The notes under the pieces are model-generated. The model ran no database searches and was not told the DNA's origin. It was given only the letters and a program-made list of their open reading frames with translations. Below are positions 1 through 6,710 of a stretch of 14,580 nt of DNA, piece by piece. The DNA is from Butyricicoccus_A sp945486175. Lineage in GTDB: Bacteria > Bacillota > Clostridia > Oscillospirales > Butyricicoccaceae. Location of the stretch: contig CALZUY010000055.1 of the NCBI GenBank assembly GCA_945829445.1, positions 1-14,580 of the forward strand, in the 5' to 3' direction. The translations under genes were made by a program, and so were the position numbers. The first letter of the stretch is position 1; each line of letters starts with the position of its first letter.

Positions 1-629
1 TCGACAACGAGAAGATGTCCAAGTCCAAGGGCAATTTCTTCATGGTTCGTGAGGCGGCTGAGGTCTATGGCTATGAGACCATCCGTATGTTCATGCTGTC
101 TGCCCAGTATCGCAGCCCGCTGAACTATTCGGAAGAGTCGCTGATGATGGCGAAAAACTCGCTGGCACGCCTGTACACGGCGGCGGAGAACCTCCAGTTC
201 CTGCTCGACCATCAGACGGGCGATACGATGACCGCAGAGGAGCAGGCAAAGGCAGCATCCTTTGACCAGTACCGCCAGAAGTTCATCGACGCGATGGATG
301 ACGACCTGAACACCGCAGACGCGCTCGCAGCGATCTTTGAGCTTGTCCGCGAGATCAACACCGCAGTCAAGGATCCGGCATGCACGCATGCGTTTGTCCA
401 GACGTGCTTTGACCGCATGATGGAGCTGTGCGGCGTGCTTGGCATTGTCGATCATCTGGAAAAGAAGACGATCGACAGCGAGATTGAAGACCTGATTGCA
501 CAGCGCACCGCTGCCAAGAAGGCAAAGAATTTTGCAGAGGCTGACCGCATCCGCGACTATCTGCTGAACGAAAAGGGCATCATCATCAAGGACACCCGCC
601 AGGGCACACAGTGGAGCTACAAGGAATAA
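1..629 (+). CDS. cysS: Cysteinyl-tRNA synthetase, C-terminal part (5' end outside window)
   Basis: Class I aminoacyl-tRNA synthetase that charges tRNA-Cys in the cytoplasm. The first complete codon is at base 3 and reads D-N-E-K-M-S-K-S-K-G-N-F, which contains the KMSKS signature of the catalytic core. It is followed by the anticodon-binding (DALR-type) helical domain; the stretch MDDDLNTADALAAIFELVREIN is typical of CysRS. The C-terminal tail AKNFAEADRIRDYLLNEKGI is also characteristic of the family. About 208 residues are visible of the usual 460-480, so the Rossmann fold and the zinc-binding residues lie upstream of the window. The gene ends in TAA and is followed after about 20 bases by a strong terminator. 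The ATG at 15 is the internal Met of KMSKS, not a start. Confidence 0.96.
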   Translation, partial: DNEKMSKSKGNFFMVREAAEVYGYETIRMFMLSAQYRSPLNYSEESLMMAKNSLARLYTAAENLQFLLDHQTGDTMTAEEQAKAASFDQYRQKFIDAMDDDLNTADALAAIFELVREINTAVKDPACTHAFVQTCFDRMMELCGVLGIVDHLEKKTIDSEIEDLIAQRTAAKKAKNFAEADRIRDYLLNEKGIIIKDTRQGTQWSYKE

Positions 630-648
630 AAAACAATCCTGCATTCAG

Positions 649-680
649 ACAGCGCCGTCCTTCGGGACGGCGCTGTTTTT
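649..680 (+). terminator. Rho-independent terminator of cysS
   Basis: A perfect 12-bp GC-rich stem (649-660 with 665-676) is closed by a TTCG tetraloop (661-664) and runs into TTTT (677-680). The hairpin and the upstream motif AAAACAATCC (630-639) recur in slightly altered form after the SLH gene. Confidence 0.93.
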
Positions 681-692
681 GTGTCCGGAAGG

Positions 693-721
693 TTGCGGGC
701 GGAAACAGTATCCGGTATAAT
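693..721 (+). promoter_or_regulatory. Sigma-A promoter of the SLH/amidase gene
   Basis: TTGCGG (693-698), a 17-base spacer and a perfect TATAAT (716-721) predict a start near 728. This gives a leader of about 87 bases before the ATG at 815. Confidence 0.7.
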
Positions 722-762
722 AAAACTACGATTCATAAGTCATGCACAAAAGGAAGAATATT

Positions 763-810
763 GGAAAAGGAGGACGAAAAAAGAAGCTCTTGCATACGGA
801 AAAGGAGGAC
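763..810 (+). repeat. Duplicated ribosome-binding-site block
   Basis: The 13-mer GGAAAAGGAGGAC occurs at 763-775 and again at 798-810, with a period of 35 bases. The second copy is the working Shine-Dalgarno, about 6-7 bases before the ATG at 815. The first copy has no well-placed ATG. Confidence 0.75.
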
Positions 811-814
811 ACAG

Positions 815-2146
815 ATGAAGCTATGGAAACGAATTTGCAGCCTTGTGCTGACGCTGGGACTTGCTGTCAGCCTGCTGCCCGCAGCGGCATTTGCGGAAGA
901 AGCGAAAGAGGAAACCAGTGCGGTGACCGGTTATGCGGTTCCTCTGGAGGAAGGGGAAGCACAGACCGCATATACCACGGAAGCACCCACCCAGCAGCAG
1001 GCATATGACCGGATCATTGCCATGAAAGAGAAGTATCCGGAGGGCATGCGCTGGACAAATGACAATTATTATGAGTGGAAGGGCGGTATTTTTGCCGGCG
1101 GCTACGGCTGTGCAGGCTTTGCATTTCTGCTCAGTGACGCGGCGTTCGGCGACCTTCCGGTACGCATGACGGAGACCTTTACCTACAGCCAGTTGAAGGT
1201 GGGTGATATCCTGCGCATCAACAACGATTCGCATTCGGTTATCATTCTGAAAATAAGCTCGACGCAGGTCACCATTGCGGAGGGCAACTATAACAGCTCA
1301 ATCCATTGGGGACGCACGCTGAGCAAGGAAAAGGTGATGCAGTCGGATTATGTCATGACCCGGTATCCGTGCGACCACACGTATACAACCAAACGGTATG
1401 AGCCGACCTGCTGCAGCGCGGGATATACCCTGTATACCTGCACCAAATGCGGCTATTCCTATCAGGATGATTACGATTACACCATTCAGCCGCACACGTG
1501 GGATTCCGGCACGGTAGTGACGCCGCCGACGGAAACGGAAGAGGGCACGATGGAATACCGGTGTACGGTCTGCGGAGCATATTCTTATGAAACCATCCCG
1601 GTACTCGACCCGGACTTCCCGTTTTATGATGTACCGAAGGATGCATGGTACCGCACAGCAGCGGAATATGTCTATCACAACGGCCTGATGGTGGGGGACA
1701 ACCACTGCTTCCGCCCGAGTGGCAAGGTAACGCGCGCAATGGTCGCACAGATTTTATATGCCAACGAGGGCAAGCCGGCCGTGTCCGGCAAATCGCCGTT
1801 CACCGATGTGCAGGACAGCGGCGCATGGTATTATGAGGCGGTTGTGTGGGCGAGCCAGAATGGCGTTGTCAGCGGGTATACCAACAACACCTTCCGGCCG
1901 ATGGCGAACATCACGCGTGAACAGTTTGCCGTCATCCTGTATGCCCATGCGGGAAAGCCGGAGGCTTCCGCTTCATTGGACGGTTATGCCGATGCGGCAA
2001 AGGTATCCGGCTGGGCACGGAATGCGATGATGTGGGCGGTGCAGAACGGCATCATCAGCGGTACGCCGGAAGGAAAACTGAATCCGGGCGGGCATGCGAC
2101 CCGTGCGGAAGCCGCAGTCATGCTGATGAAGTATTTATCCAAATAG
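815..2146 (+). CDS. Secreted NlpC/P60-like amidase with three S-layer homology (SLH) repeats
   Basis: A 443-residue exported surface protein. The ATG at 815 was chosen because GGAGG sits just upstream and a classical signal peptide follows (KLWKR, hydrophobic core 9-23, AFA-EE cleavage near 27). Residues ~60-185 look like a cysteine amidase/peptidase of the NlpC/P60-CHAP fold, with candidate catalytic Cys99 (GYGCAGF) and His140 (NDSHSVIIL); N158/H164 are possible third residues. Residues ~186-262 hold two ribbons with Cys pairs (C209/C212 and C250/C253) and H-x-W/PTETEEG elements common in clostridial surface proteins. Three SLH repeats follow (~267-315, 328-380, 388-440), ending in TRAM, TREQ and TRAE motifs, which in this family bind secondary cell-wall polymer. 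It probably acts on peptidoglycan or surface peptides while anchored to the wall. The substrate is unknown, and the amidase call rests on motif recognition only. Confidence 0.82.
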   Translation: MKLWKRICSLVLTLGLAVSLLPAAAFAEEAKEETSAVTGYAVPLEEGEAQTAYTTEAPTQQQAYDRIIAMKEKYPEGMRWTNDNYYEWKGGIFAGGYGCAGFAFLLSDAAFGDLPVRMTETFTYSQLKVGDILRINNDSHSVIILKISSTQVTIAEGNYNSSIHWGRTLSKEKVMQSDYVMTRYPCDHTYTTKRYEPTCCSAGYTLYTCTKCGYSYQDDYDYTIQPHTWDSGTVVTPPTETEEGTMEYRCTVCGAYSYETIPVLDPDFPFYDVPKDAWYRTAAEYVYHNGLMVGDNHCFRPSGKVTRAMVAQILYANEGKPAVSGKSPFTDVQDSGAWYYEAVVWASQNGVVSGYTNNTFRPMANITREQFAVILYAHAGKPEASASLDGYADAAKVSGWARNAMMWAVQNGIISGTPEGKLNPGGHATRAEAAVMLMKYLSK

Positions 2147-2158
2147 GAATGAAACGGG

Positions 2159-2210
2159 AAAACAATCCAAAAGTGCACAAAACAGCGCTGTCCTTCCGGA
2201 CGGTGCTGTT
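2159..2210 (+). terminator. Degenerate terminator-like hairpin after the SLH gene
   Basis: The arms 2181-2193 and 2198-2210 pair over 13 bp with two G-U wobbles around a TTCC loop. The core 2182-2209 matches the cysS terminator (649-676) at 25 of 28 positions, and both stem substitutions keep pairing as G-U. AAAACAATCC (2159-2168) is also shared. There is no U-tract (only TGTT then CGC), so termination is probably weak. Confidence 0.6.
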
Positions 2211-2380
2211 CGCATATGGAGGACAATTGTATAACCAAATTGGTTAAATATTCAAAAATAAGTGCCAAAAACTGCGCTGAAATCGATAAAACGGAACTGT
2301 ATGCATAAGCACGGCAGGTATCCGGAAAAAATGACCATGAAGCGCGGACGTTTTGACGAAAATTTCGACAGTTTAGTCTG

Positions 2381-2409
2381 TTTACATCGGAACAGCCAGC
2401 GAGTATAAT
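2381..2409 (+). promoter_or_regulatory. Sigma-A promoter of guaB
   Basis: TTTACA (2381-2386), a 17-base spacer and a perfect TATAAT (2404-2409) give a start near 2416 and a leader of about 50 bases. Confidence 0.75.
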
Positions 2410-2466
2410 GTAATTTAATTACAAGAAAATCCTGTATTGAAGATTAGGAAAAGGAGTCGAAAAACG

Positions 2467-3978
2467 ATGGCATATTACTTTTCTGAACCGTCCCGTACCT
2501 TCAGTGAGTACCTGCTGGTACCGGGCTATTCCTCGAAAGAATGCATTCCCACCAATGTCAGCCTGAAGACACCGATTGTTAAATTCCGCAAGGGCGAAGA
2601 AGAATGCCCGATCTCCATTAACATCCCGATGGTATCCGCAATCATGCAGGCGGTATCCAATGATACCATGGCGATTGCACTGGCCAAGGAAGGCGGCATG
2701 TCGTTCATCTATGGCTCCCAGAGCATTGAATCCGAAGCAGCTATGGTTGCAAAGGTCAAGAGCTACAAGGCGGGCTTTGTTGTAAGCGACTCCAACATCA
2801 AGCCGGACCAGACGCTGGCGGATGTCCTCGCGCTCAAGGAGAAGACCGGCCATTCCACGATGGCGGTTACCGAGGACGGCACCGCCAACGGCAAGCTGCT
2901 CGGCGTTGTCACCGGACGCGATTACCGCATCAGCCGCATGGACCGTGCGACCCGCGTCAGCGAGTTCATGACCCCGTTTGAAAAGCTGATTACCGCACCG
3001 AAGGAAACCTCCCTGAAGGAAGCAAACAACATTATCTGGGATCACAAGCTGAATTCCCTGCCGATTATCGATGAGAATCAGAATCTCGTTTACATGGTAT
3101 TCCGCAAGGACTACGATTCCCACAAGGAAAATACGCTCGAGCTGCTGGATGCGCACAAGCGCTACATGGTCGGCGCAGGTATCAACACCCGCGACTATGC
3201 AGAGCGTGTCCCGGCACTGATTGAGGCGGGCGCAGATGTCCTGTGCATCGACTCCTCTGAGGGCTTCACCGAATGGCAGAAGCTGACGCTCGACTGGATT
3301 CGTGAGAACTACGGAGATTCCGTCAAGGTCGGCATGGGCAACGTTGTTGACCGCGAGGGCTTCCTGTATCTGGCCAAGTGCGGTGCGGACTTCATCAAGG
3401 TCGGCATTGGCGGCGGCTCCATCTGCATCACCCGTGAGCAGAAGGGCATCGGCCGTGGACAGGCTACCGCTCTGATCGAGGTTGCAGCTGCCCGCGATGA
3501 GTACTATGAACAGACCGGCATTTATATCCCGATCTGCTCTGACGGCGGCCTGGTTTATGATTACCACATGACACTGGCACTGGCAATGGGCGCAGACTTC
3601 CTGATGCTCGGCCGTTACTTCTCCCGCTTCGACGAGTCCCCGACGAACCGCGTTGTTATCGGCGGCTCCTACATGAAGGAGTACTGGGGCGAAGGCTCTG
3701 CACGTGCGAGAAACTGGCAGCGCTATGACATGGGCGGCGACAAGAAGCTGTCGTTTGAGGAAGGCGTTGACTCCTATGTTCCGTACGCTGGCCCGCTGAA
3801 GGACAATGTCGGCATGACGCTGTCCAAGATCCGTTCGACCATGTGCAACTGCGGCGCGCTGACCATTCCGGAGCTCCAGCAGAAGGCAAAGATCACGCTG
3901 GTATCCGCGACCTCCATTGTCGAGGGCGGCGCACACGACGTTGTGCTCAAGGATTCCTCCGCGAACGTTGTCAAGTAA
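2467..3978 (+). CDS. guaB: Inosine-5'-monophosphate dehydrogenase
   Basis: Oxidises IMP to XMP with NAD+, the committed step of GMP synthesis, in the cytoplasm. The ATG at 2467 follows AAGGAG (2451-2456) at 10 bases and gives 503 residues. The (beta/alpha)8 barrel is interrupted by a CBS pair at about 107-220. The catalytic loop reads GGGSICITREQKGIGRGQ with the nucleophile Cys320. The mobile flap carries RNWQRYD with the Arg419-Tyr420 pair that activates water in prokaryotic-type enzymes. From memory, long blocks (SSEGFTEWQK, GIGGGSICITREQKGIGRGQ, KEYWGEGS-RARNWQRYD, STMCNCGALTIP) match the Tritrichomonas foetus enzyme, which is also 503 aa, closer than Bacillus or E. coli GuaB. Codon use is strongly biased, as in a highly expressed gene. 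It has its own promoter and terminator and no purine-gene neighbours. Confidence 0.96.
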   Translation: MAYYFSEPSRTFSEYLLVPGYSSKECIPTNVSLKTPIVKFRKGEEECPISINIPMVSAIMQAVSNDTMAIALAKEGGMSFIYGSQSIESEAAMVAKVKSYKAGFVVSDSNIKPDQTLADVLALKEKTGHSTMAVTEDGTANGKLLGVVTGRDYRISRMDRATRVSEFMTPFEKLITAPKETSLKEANNIIWDHKLNSLPIIDENQNLVYMVFRKDYDSHKENTLELLDAHKRYMVGAGINTRDYAERVPALIEAGADVLCIDSSEGFTEWQKLTLDWIRENYGDSVKVGMGNVVDREGFLYLAKCGADFIKVGIGGGSICITREQKGIGRGQATALIEVAAARDEYYEQTGIYIPICSDGGLVYDYHMTLALAMGADFLMLGRYFSRFDESPTNRVVIGGSYMKEYWGEGSARARNWQRYDMGGDKKLSFEEGVDSYVPYAGPLKDNVGMTLSKIRSTMCNCGALTIPELQQKAKITLVSATSIVEGGAHDVVLKDSSANVVK

Positions 3979-3996
3979 TCGGAAATCTGATACAAT
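3968..3996 (+). promoter_or_regulatory. Promoter of the 4052 gene, overlapping the guaB 3' end
   Basis: TTGTCA (3968-3973) lies in the last guaB codons. After a 17-base spacer comes an extended -10, TGA-TACAAT (3988-3996). The predicted start near 4003 falls inside the 5' arm of the guaB terminator hairpin. Confidence 0.55.
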
Positions 3997-3997
3997 C

Positions 3998-4032
3998 AAT
4001 CCGGCAGATGTGCGCATCTGCCGGATTTTTTT
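3998..4032 (+). terminator. Rho-independent terminator of guaB
   Basis: A perfect 13-bp stem (3998-4010 with 4015-4027), loop TGCG (4011-4014) and a T-run to 4032. The T-run ends only about 20 bases before the next start codon, so the hairpin also forms part of the leader of the 4052 gene. Confidence 0.93.
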
Positions 4033-4051
4033 CTTGGGAAAGGATAGGGCA

Positions 4052-5113
4052 ATGGGCTTTTTACAGATCATACGCTCCGAGTCGTTCTGGGAGCTGGCGC
4101 TGTTTGCCGTGTTCAGCCTGTCAGCCATTGCGGCGGCACGCGCGGCTCTGTATCGGATTTTCTGCTGTGCGGTGGGGACGGATTATGCCGCTGAACTGCA
4201 CCGGCAGCAGGGCTGGTACAGTGCGTTTACCATGCGCTATGCGCGCCACTGGCTGGACCAGCTCAAAAAGCCGTTTGATTTTTGTGGAGCACTGCTCTGG
4301 CTGGGCATTGGCCTGCTGGCAGCGGGGCTTGCGGTGCAGCTGCATTACGATATTGCCATCCTCACGGACAATGCATCGGTGCTCGATGCGCGGCATATGC
4401 ATCTGTTTATGAAGGCATTTGATGCCGTACTCGCTGTGCTGGCTGTGGTCTGCCTGCGGCAGTACCGCATATGGGATGCAATCCGGCAGGAAATGGAGCA
4501 GTATGCCGCAGAACAGAGGGAAGCACGCGAATCCGCGGAACCGGAGACCGCACAGCCTTCCGCCGAAGAAGCGGAAATGAAGCTGTATGACGACGCATTC
4601 CATGTCGACAGGAAAATACGCGAAATCTGCCGGGCGGCGAAGCAGAACGGCGGGCAGATGACCGCGGAACAGCAGCAGGAAATGGACCGCCAGTATGCCG
4701 CGCTGACCGAAATTGCGCAGCGCTGCACGGAACTCGGCATCCGGCCGGAATCACAGGAGTTTTCCCGGAATTTCTGGGTATTTCCGCAGGCGTGCCGGAT
4801 ACAGTACGACACCGCATGCACACAGCTGCAAGACGCAGATGACAGGCGCAGCTGCCTGAAGGAAATGCGTGCAGCGACAGATGCAGCCTGGTTTTATATC
4901 AGCGAAGCGTATCGCAAACAGGAGAAATTCGGCTACCGCACGCAGACAGCAACCCGAAACCTGGCAGACGGCATGAAGCTGCTGGAGGAACAGGTGTGCG
5001 GCCTGGAGCAGGCAGCGGAACAAATTCCGGACAGGAAGACGGAAAAATGGGCAGCGGAGCTGCGGGACGGCATGCGGGAGCTCGATGCGGGTCTCAAACG
5101 GCGCACAGAATAA
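4052..5113 (+). CDS. Hypothetical membrane protein with long charged helical tail
   Basis: Not recognised. 353 residues from the ATG at 4052, preceded by GGGAAAGGA. Three hydrophobic segments are visible near residues 12-35, 76-97 and 122-138. They are followed by a ~215-residue soluble region rich in Ala, Glu, Gln and Arg, with coiled-coil-like stretches (145-230 and 295-350) and a more mixed block at 235-290 (EFSRNFWVFPQACRIQYDTA). A short EPETAQPSAEEAE linker separates the membrane part from the tail. No catalytic motif is visible. A plausible but unproven reading is a membrane-anchored scaffold or sensor with a cytoplasmic coiled region. The gene stands alone between the guaB terminator and the trpB promoter, 10 bases after its stop. 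It has a TTA codon at position 4. Confidence 0.8.
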   Translation: MGFLQIIRSESFWELALFAVFSLSAIAAARAALYRIFCCAVGTDYAAELHRQQGWYSAFTMRYARHWLDQLKKPFDFCGALLWLGIGLLAAGLAVQLHYDIAILTDNASVLDARHMHLFMKAFDAVLAVLAVVCLRQYRIWDAIRQEMEQYAAEQREARESAEPETAQPSAEEAEMKLYDDAFHVDRKIREICRAAKQNGGQMTAEQQQEMDRQYAALTEIAQRCTELGIRPESQEFSRNFWVFPQACRIQYDTACTQLQDADDRRSCLKEMRAATDAAWFYISEAYRKQEKFGYRTQTATRNLADGMKLLEEQVCGLEQAAEQIPDRKTEKWAAELRDGMRELDAGLKRRTE

Positions 5114-5123
5114 ACTACATTGC

Positions 5124-5152
5124 TTGACAATTGATACACCGCAATTTATAAT
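5124..5152 (+). promoter_or_regulatory. Perfect consensus sigma-A promoter of trpB2
   Basis: TTGACA (5124-5129), exactly 17 bases, then TATAAT (5147-5152). The spacer contains the inverted repeat AATTG (5129-5133)/CAATT (5142-5146), which could be an operator. The start is expected near 5159, leaving a leader of about 48 bases. Confidence 0.9.
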
Positions 5153-5194
5153 AAGATGAAGCATGGTTTCATGCACTACTAAGATGAAGCATGG
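5152..5194 (+). repeat. 15-bp direct repeat in the trpB2 leader
   Basis: TAAGATGAAGCATGG occurs at 5152-5166 and 5180-5194, with a period of 28 bases. The second copy ends in the Shine-Dalgarno GGAGA (5193-5197). Between the copies, GCATG (5161-5165) and CATGC (5170-5174) can form a small hairpin with a GTTT loop. Confidence 0.85.
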
Positions 5195-5206
5195 AGAAGA
5201 GATAAA

Positions 5207-6589
5207 ATGGCCAAAGATCCGTATAAAATTTATTTGAGCGAGGACGAAATCCCGAAGCAGTGGTATAACGTCCGCGCGGATATGAAGACCGACCACCGCC
5301 CGATTCTGCATCCGGGCACGCTCAAGCCGGTTACTGTCGAAGACATGTCCCCGATTTTCTGCACCAAGCTGGCAGAGCAGGAGCTGAACGCGACTGACCG
5401 CTTTATTGACATTCCGGAACCGGTGCGCGAGCGCTACCGCATGTACCGCCCGTCCCCGCTGATGCGCGCGTATTATCTGGAGAAGGCGCTGGATACGCCG
5501 GCAAAGATCTATTACAAATATGAAGGCGGCAACACGAGCGGCAGCCACAAGCTGAATTCCTCGATTGCACAGGCATATTATGCCAAGGAGCAGGGCCTCA
5601 AGGGTGTTACCACGGAGACCGGTGCAGGCCAGTGGGGCACTGCGCTGGCAATGGCATGCCAGTACTTTGGCCTGGACTGCAAGGTATTTATGGTTAAGTG
5701 CTCGTATGAGCAGAAGCCGTACCGCAAGGAAGTTATTCATACATATGACGCAGACATTATCCCGTCCCCGTCGGATACGACTGAGGTCGGCAGAAAGATT
5801 CTTGAGCGCTTCCCGGGCAGCACCGGCTCGCTCGGCACGGCAATTTCTGAGGCAGTAGAATATGCTACCACACATGATGGCTATCGCTATGTCCTCGGCA
5901 GCGTGCTCAACCAGGTTCTGATTCATCAGAGCATCATCGGCCTCGAAGCAAAGGCCGCGATGGAGAAGGTAGACGCATACCCGGATATCGTCATCGGCTG
6001 TGCTGGCGGTGGTTCCAACCTCGGCGGCATCATGGCACCGTTCATGGGTGACAAGCTGACCGGCAAGGCAAATCCGCATTTCATCGCAGTTGAACCGGCT
6101 TCCTGCCCGTCGCTGACGCGCGGCAAGTTCGCATATGACTTCTGCGACACCGGCATGGTTACTCCGCTGGCGAAGATGTACACACTTGGCTGCGGCTTCA
6201 TTCCGTCGGCAAACCATGCAGGCGGTCTGCGCTATCATGGCATGAGCCCGATCCTGTCCCAGCTGTATCATGACGGCTTCCTCAATGAAGCGCGTGCGGT
6301 CGAGCAGACCTCTGTCTTTGAAGCGGCTGAGATGTTCGCAAAGGTCGAGGGCATTCTGCCGGCGCCGGAGTCTTCGCATGCAATCCGCGTGGCAATTGAC
6401 GAGGCAATCCGCTGCCGCGAGTCCGGCGAGGCAAAGACCATCCTGTTCAACCTGACCGGTACGGGTTATTTCGATCTGGCTGCTTACAAGGCATACAACG
6501 AGCAGACCATGACGGATACCATTCCGACGGATGAGGATCTGGCGCGCGGTTTTGCCAGCATCCCGAAGCTGCCGGGTATTCAGGAATAA
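5207..6589 (+). CDS. trpB: TrpB2-type tryptophan synthase beta-like PLP enzyme
   Basis: A fold-type II PLP enzyme of 460 residues. The beta chain of tryptophan synthase joins indole and serine to make tryptophan. The PLP Lys is K115 in GSHKLNS. The substrate-carboxylate loop is TETGAGQWG with E137. The phosphate-binding Gly loop is CAGGGSN (265-271). E381 in EGILPAPESSHA corresponds to the catalytic Glu region, and the C-terminal cofactor loop reads TGTGYFD. The N-terminal extension (PKQWYNVRAD..., RPSPLMRA) and the length mark the TrpB2 subgroup rather than the ~400-residue TrpB1 that pairs with TrpA. No trpA or other trp gene is present here. A role in indole salvage or as a stand-alone synthase is inferred; a serine/threonine deaminase-like activity cannot be excluded. 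Strong codon bias and a consensus promoter suggest high expression. Confidence 0.92.
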   Translation: MAKDPYKIYLSEDEIPKQWYNVRADMKTDHRPILHPGTLKPVTVEDMSPIFCTKLAEQELNATDRFIDIPEPVRERYRMYRPSPLMRAYYLEKALDTPAKIYYKYEGGNTSGSHKLNSSIAQAYYAKEQGLKGVTTETGAGQWGTALAMACQYFGLDCKVFMVKCSYEQKPYRKEVIHTYDADIIPSPSDTTEVGRKILERFPGSTGSLGTAISEAVEYATTHDGYRYVLGSVLNQVLIHQSIIGLEAKAAMEKVDAYPDIVIGCAGGGSNLGGIMAPFMGDKLTGKANPHFIAVEPASCPSLTRGKFAYDFCDTGMVTPLAKMYTLGCGFIPSANHAGGLRYHGMSPILSQLYHDGFLNEARAVEQTSVFEAAEMFAKVEGILPAPESSHAIRVAIDEAIRCRESGEAKTILFNLTGTGYFDLAAYKAYNEQTMTDTIPTDEDLARGFASIPKLPGIQE

Positions 6590-6626
6590 TTCCGAGTTTT
6601 TGTGTATTTTTTGTAAAAAATAGCGT

Positions 6627-6663
6627 ACGTCCTGTTTTCCAGACCGGAAAACAGGACGTTTTT
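6627..6663 (+). terminator. Rho-independent terminator of trpB2
   Basis: A perfect 14-bp stem (6627-6640 with 6646-6659), loop AGACC (6641-6645) and T5 (6659-6663). Confidence 0.93.
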
Positions 6664-6665
6664 CG

Positions 6666-6694
6666 TTGCAATTTGAGAACGGGGATGATATGAT
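6666..6694 (+). promoter_or_regulatory. Promoter of the DUF4393-like gene (extended -10)
   Basis: TTGCAA (6666-6671), a 17-base spacer ending in TGA, then TATGAT (6689-6694). The predicted start near 6701 leaves a leader of only about 10 bases before the GTG at 6711. Confidence 0.65.
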
Positions 6695-6710
6695 GTAAAA
6701 AGGAAAGGGT

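Larger units (their letters stand above)
2147..2466 (+). other. 320-base intergenic region upstream of guaB
   Basis: It holds the degenerate hairpin, a 7-bp inverted repeat TAACCAA-A-TTGGTTA (2232-2246), a palindrome CGAAAATTTCG (2357-2367) and the guaB promoter. I see no purine-riboswitch core and no credible small ORF. The two palindromes are candidate operators; no regulator is identified. Confidence 0.5.

Noticed and set aside
2210..2466. Purine riboswitch upstream of guaB
   Set aside because: The three-way-junction core motifs are not present; only palindromes and a normal promoter are seen.
2419..4128. 569-codon open frame antisense to guaB
   Set aside because: It mirrors a strongly codon-biased gene that avoids codons whose complements are stops. 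The translation has no domain signature and no ribosome site.
5156..5182. 8-codon leader peptide MKHGFMHY before trpB2
   Set aside because: It has no Shine-Dalgarno (transcription is predicted to start near or after its ATG), no Trp codons, and it arises from the direct repeat. An attenuation peptide is not supported.
4751..6379. 542-codon open frame antisense to trpB2 and the end of the 4052 gene
   Set aside because: Same cause: it is the complement of a biased coding sequence, with Cys/Arg/His-rich low-sense translation and no SD.
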